Shown here one piece after another: positions 5,430-5,480 of a stretch of DNA of 5,480 nt; position 1 is the stretch's first letter; every line of letters starts with the position of its first letter. Made by a program: the position numbers and the translations under genes. The notes under the pieces are model-generated. The model did no database searches. It had not been told where the DNA came from and saw only the letters and a program-made list of their open reading frames with translations. Source of the DNA: Verrucomicrobiales bacterium (GTDB lineage: Bacteria > Verrucomicrobiota > Verrucomicrobiia > Verrucomicrobiales > DEV007). The DNA lies in assembly GCA_003232855.1 (NCBI GenBank), contig QIKC01000276.1:1-5480 (forward strand), written 5' to 3'.

Positions 5430-5480
5430 ACGCCACCCAAACCCACCCGCAAGCAAAATCCCATCACGAGACCGAGTGGC

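Overview
The window most likely comes from a GC-rich member of the Verrucomicrobiota, probably Opitutae-like. This is inferred from gene content. One gene encodes a DUF6797-type secreted protein fused to a c-type cytochrome, an architecture I associate with the PVC superphylum. Another encodes a CHRD-domain protein with a PEP-CTERM sorting tail. Apart from one low-GC stretch, the sequence is strongly GC-rich (for example 40 of 60 bases at 1981-2040).

Layout. Positions 1-117 hold a possible minus-strand coding fragment that runs off the left edge, ending at a strong palindrome (117-139). From about 140 to 1096 the DNA is AT-richer (17 of 60 G+C at 901-960). This part carries one clear gene on the minus strand, a small exported CHRD/PEP-CTERM protein (353-874), with a good promoter upstream (905-933) and a long inverted repeat after its stop (297-334). 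The islet closes at an AT-rich hairpin (1070-1096). GC-rich sequence then resumes with a 90-residue, very basic protein of unknown function (1156-1428, minus). About 230 bases of intergenic DNA separate its start from the divergent citrate synthase gene (1659-2786, plus). Citrate synthase converges on a large minus-strand gene (2815-5418) encoding a secreted protein with an N-terminal DUF6797-like domain, a beta-propeller, a beta-rich linker and a C-terminal monohaem cytochrome c. A hairpin lies in the 28-base gap between the two stops.

How the genes relate. They do not form an operon: each appears to be its own transcription unit. Citrate synthase is central carbon metabolism (TCA cycle entry). 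The propeller-cytochrome fusion is probably a periplasmic redox enzyme passing electrons to the respiratory chain, with substrate unknown. The CHRD protein is probably an exosortase substrate delivered to the envelope or outside.

I see no CRISPR array, tRNA, rRNA, transposase or defence island. The points most worth a second look are the hairpin-bounded low-GC islet, the truncated-looking coding fragment at the left edge, the conserved-looking basic orphan protein, and the unusual C-terminus of the cytochrome fusion.
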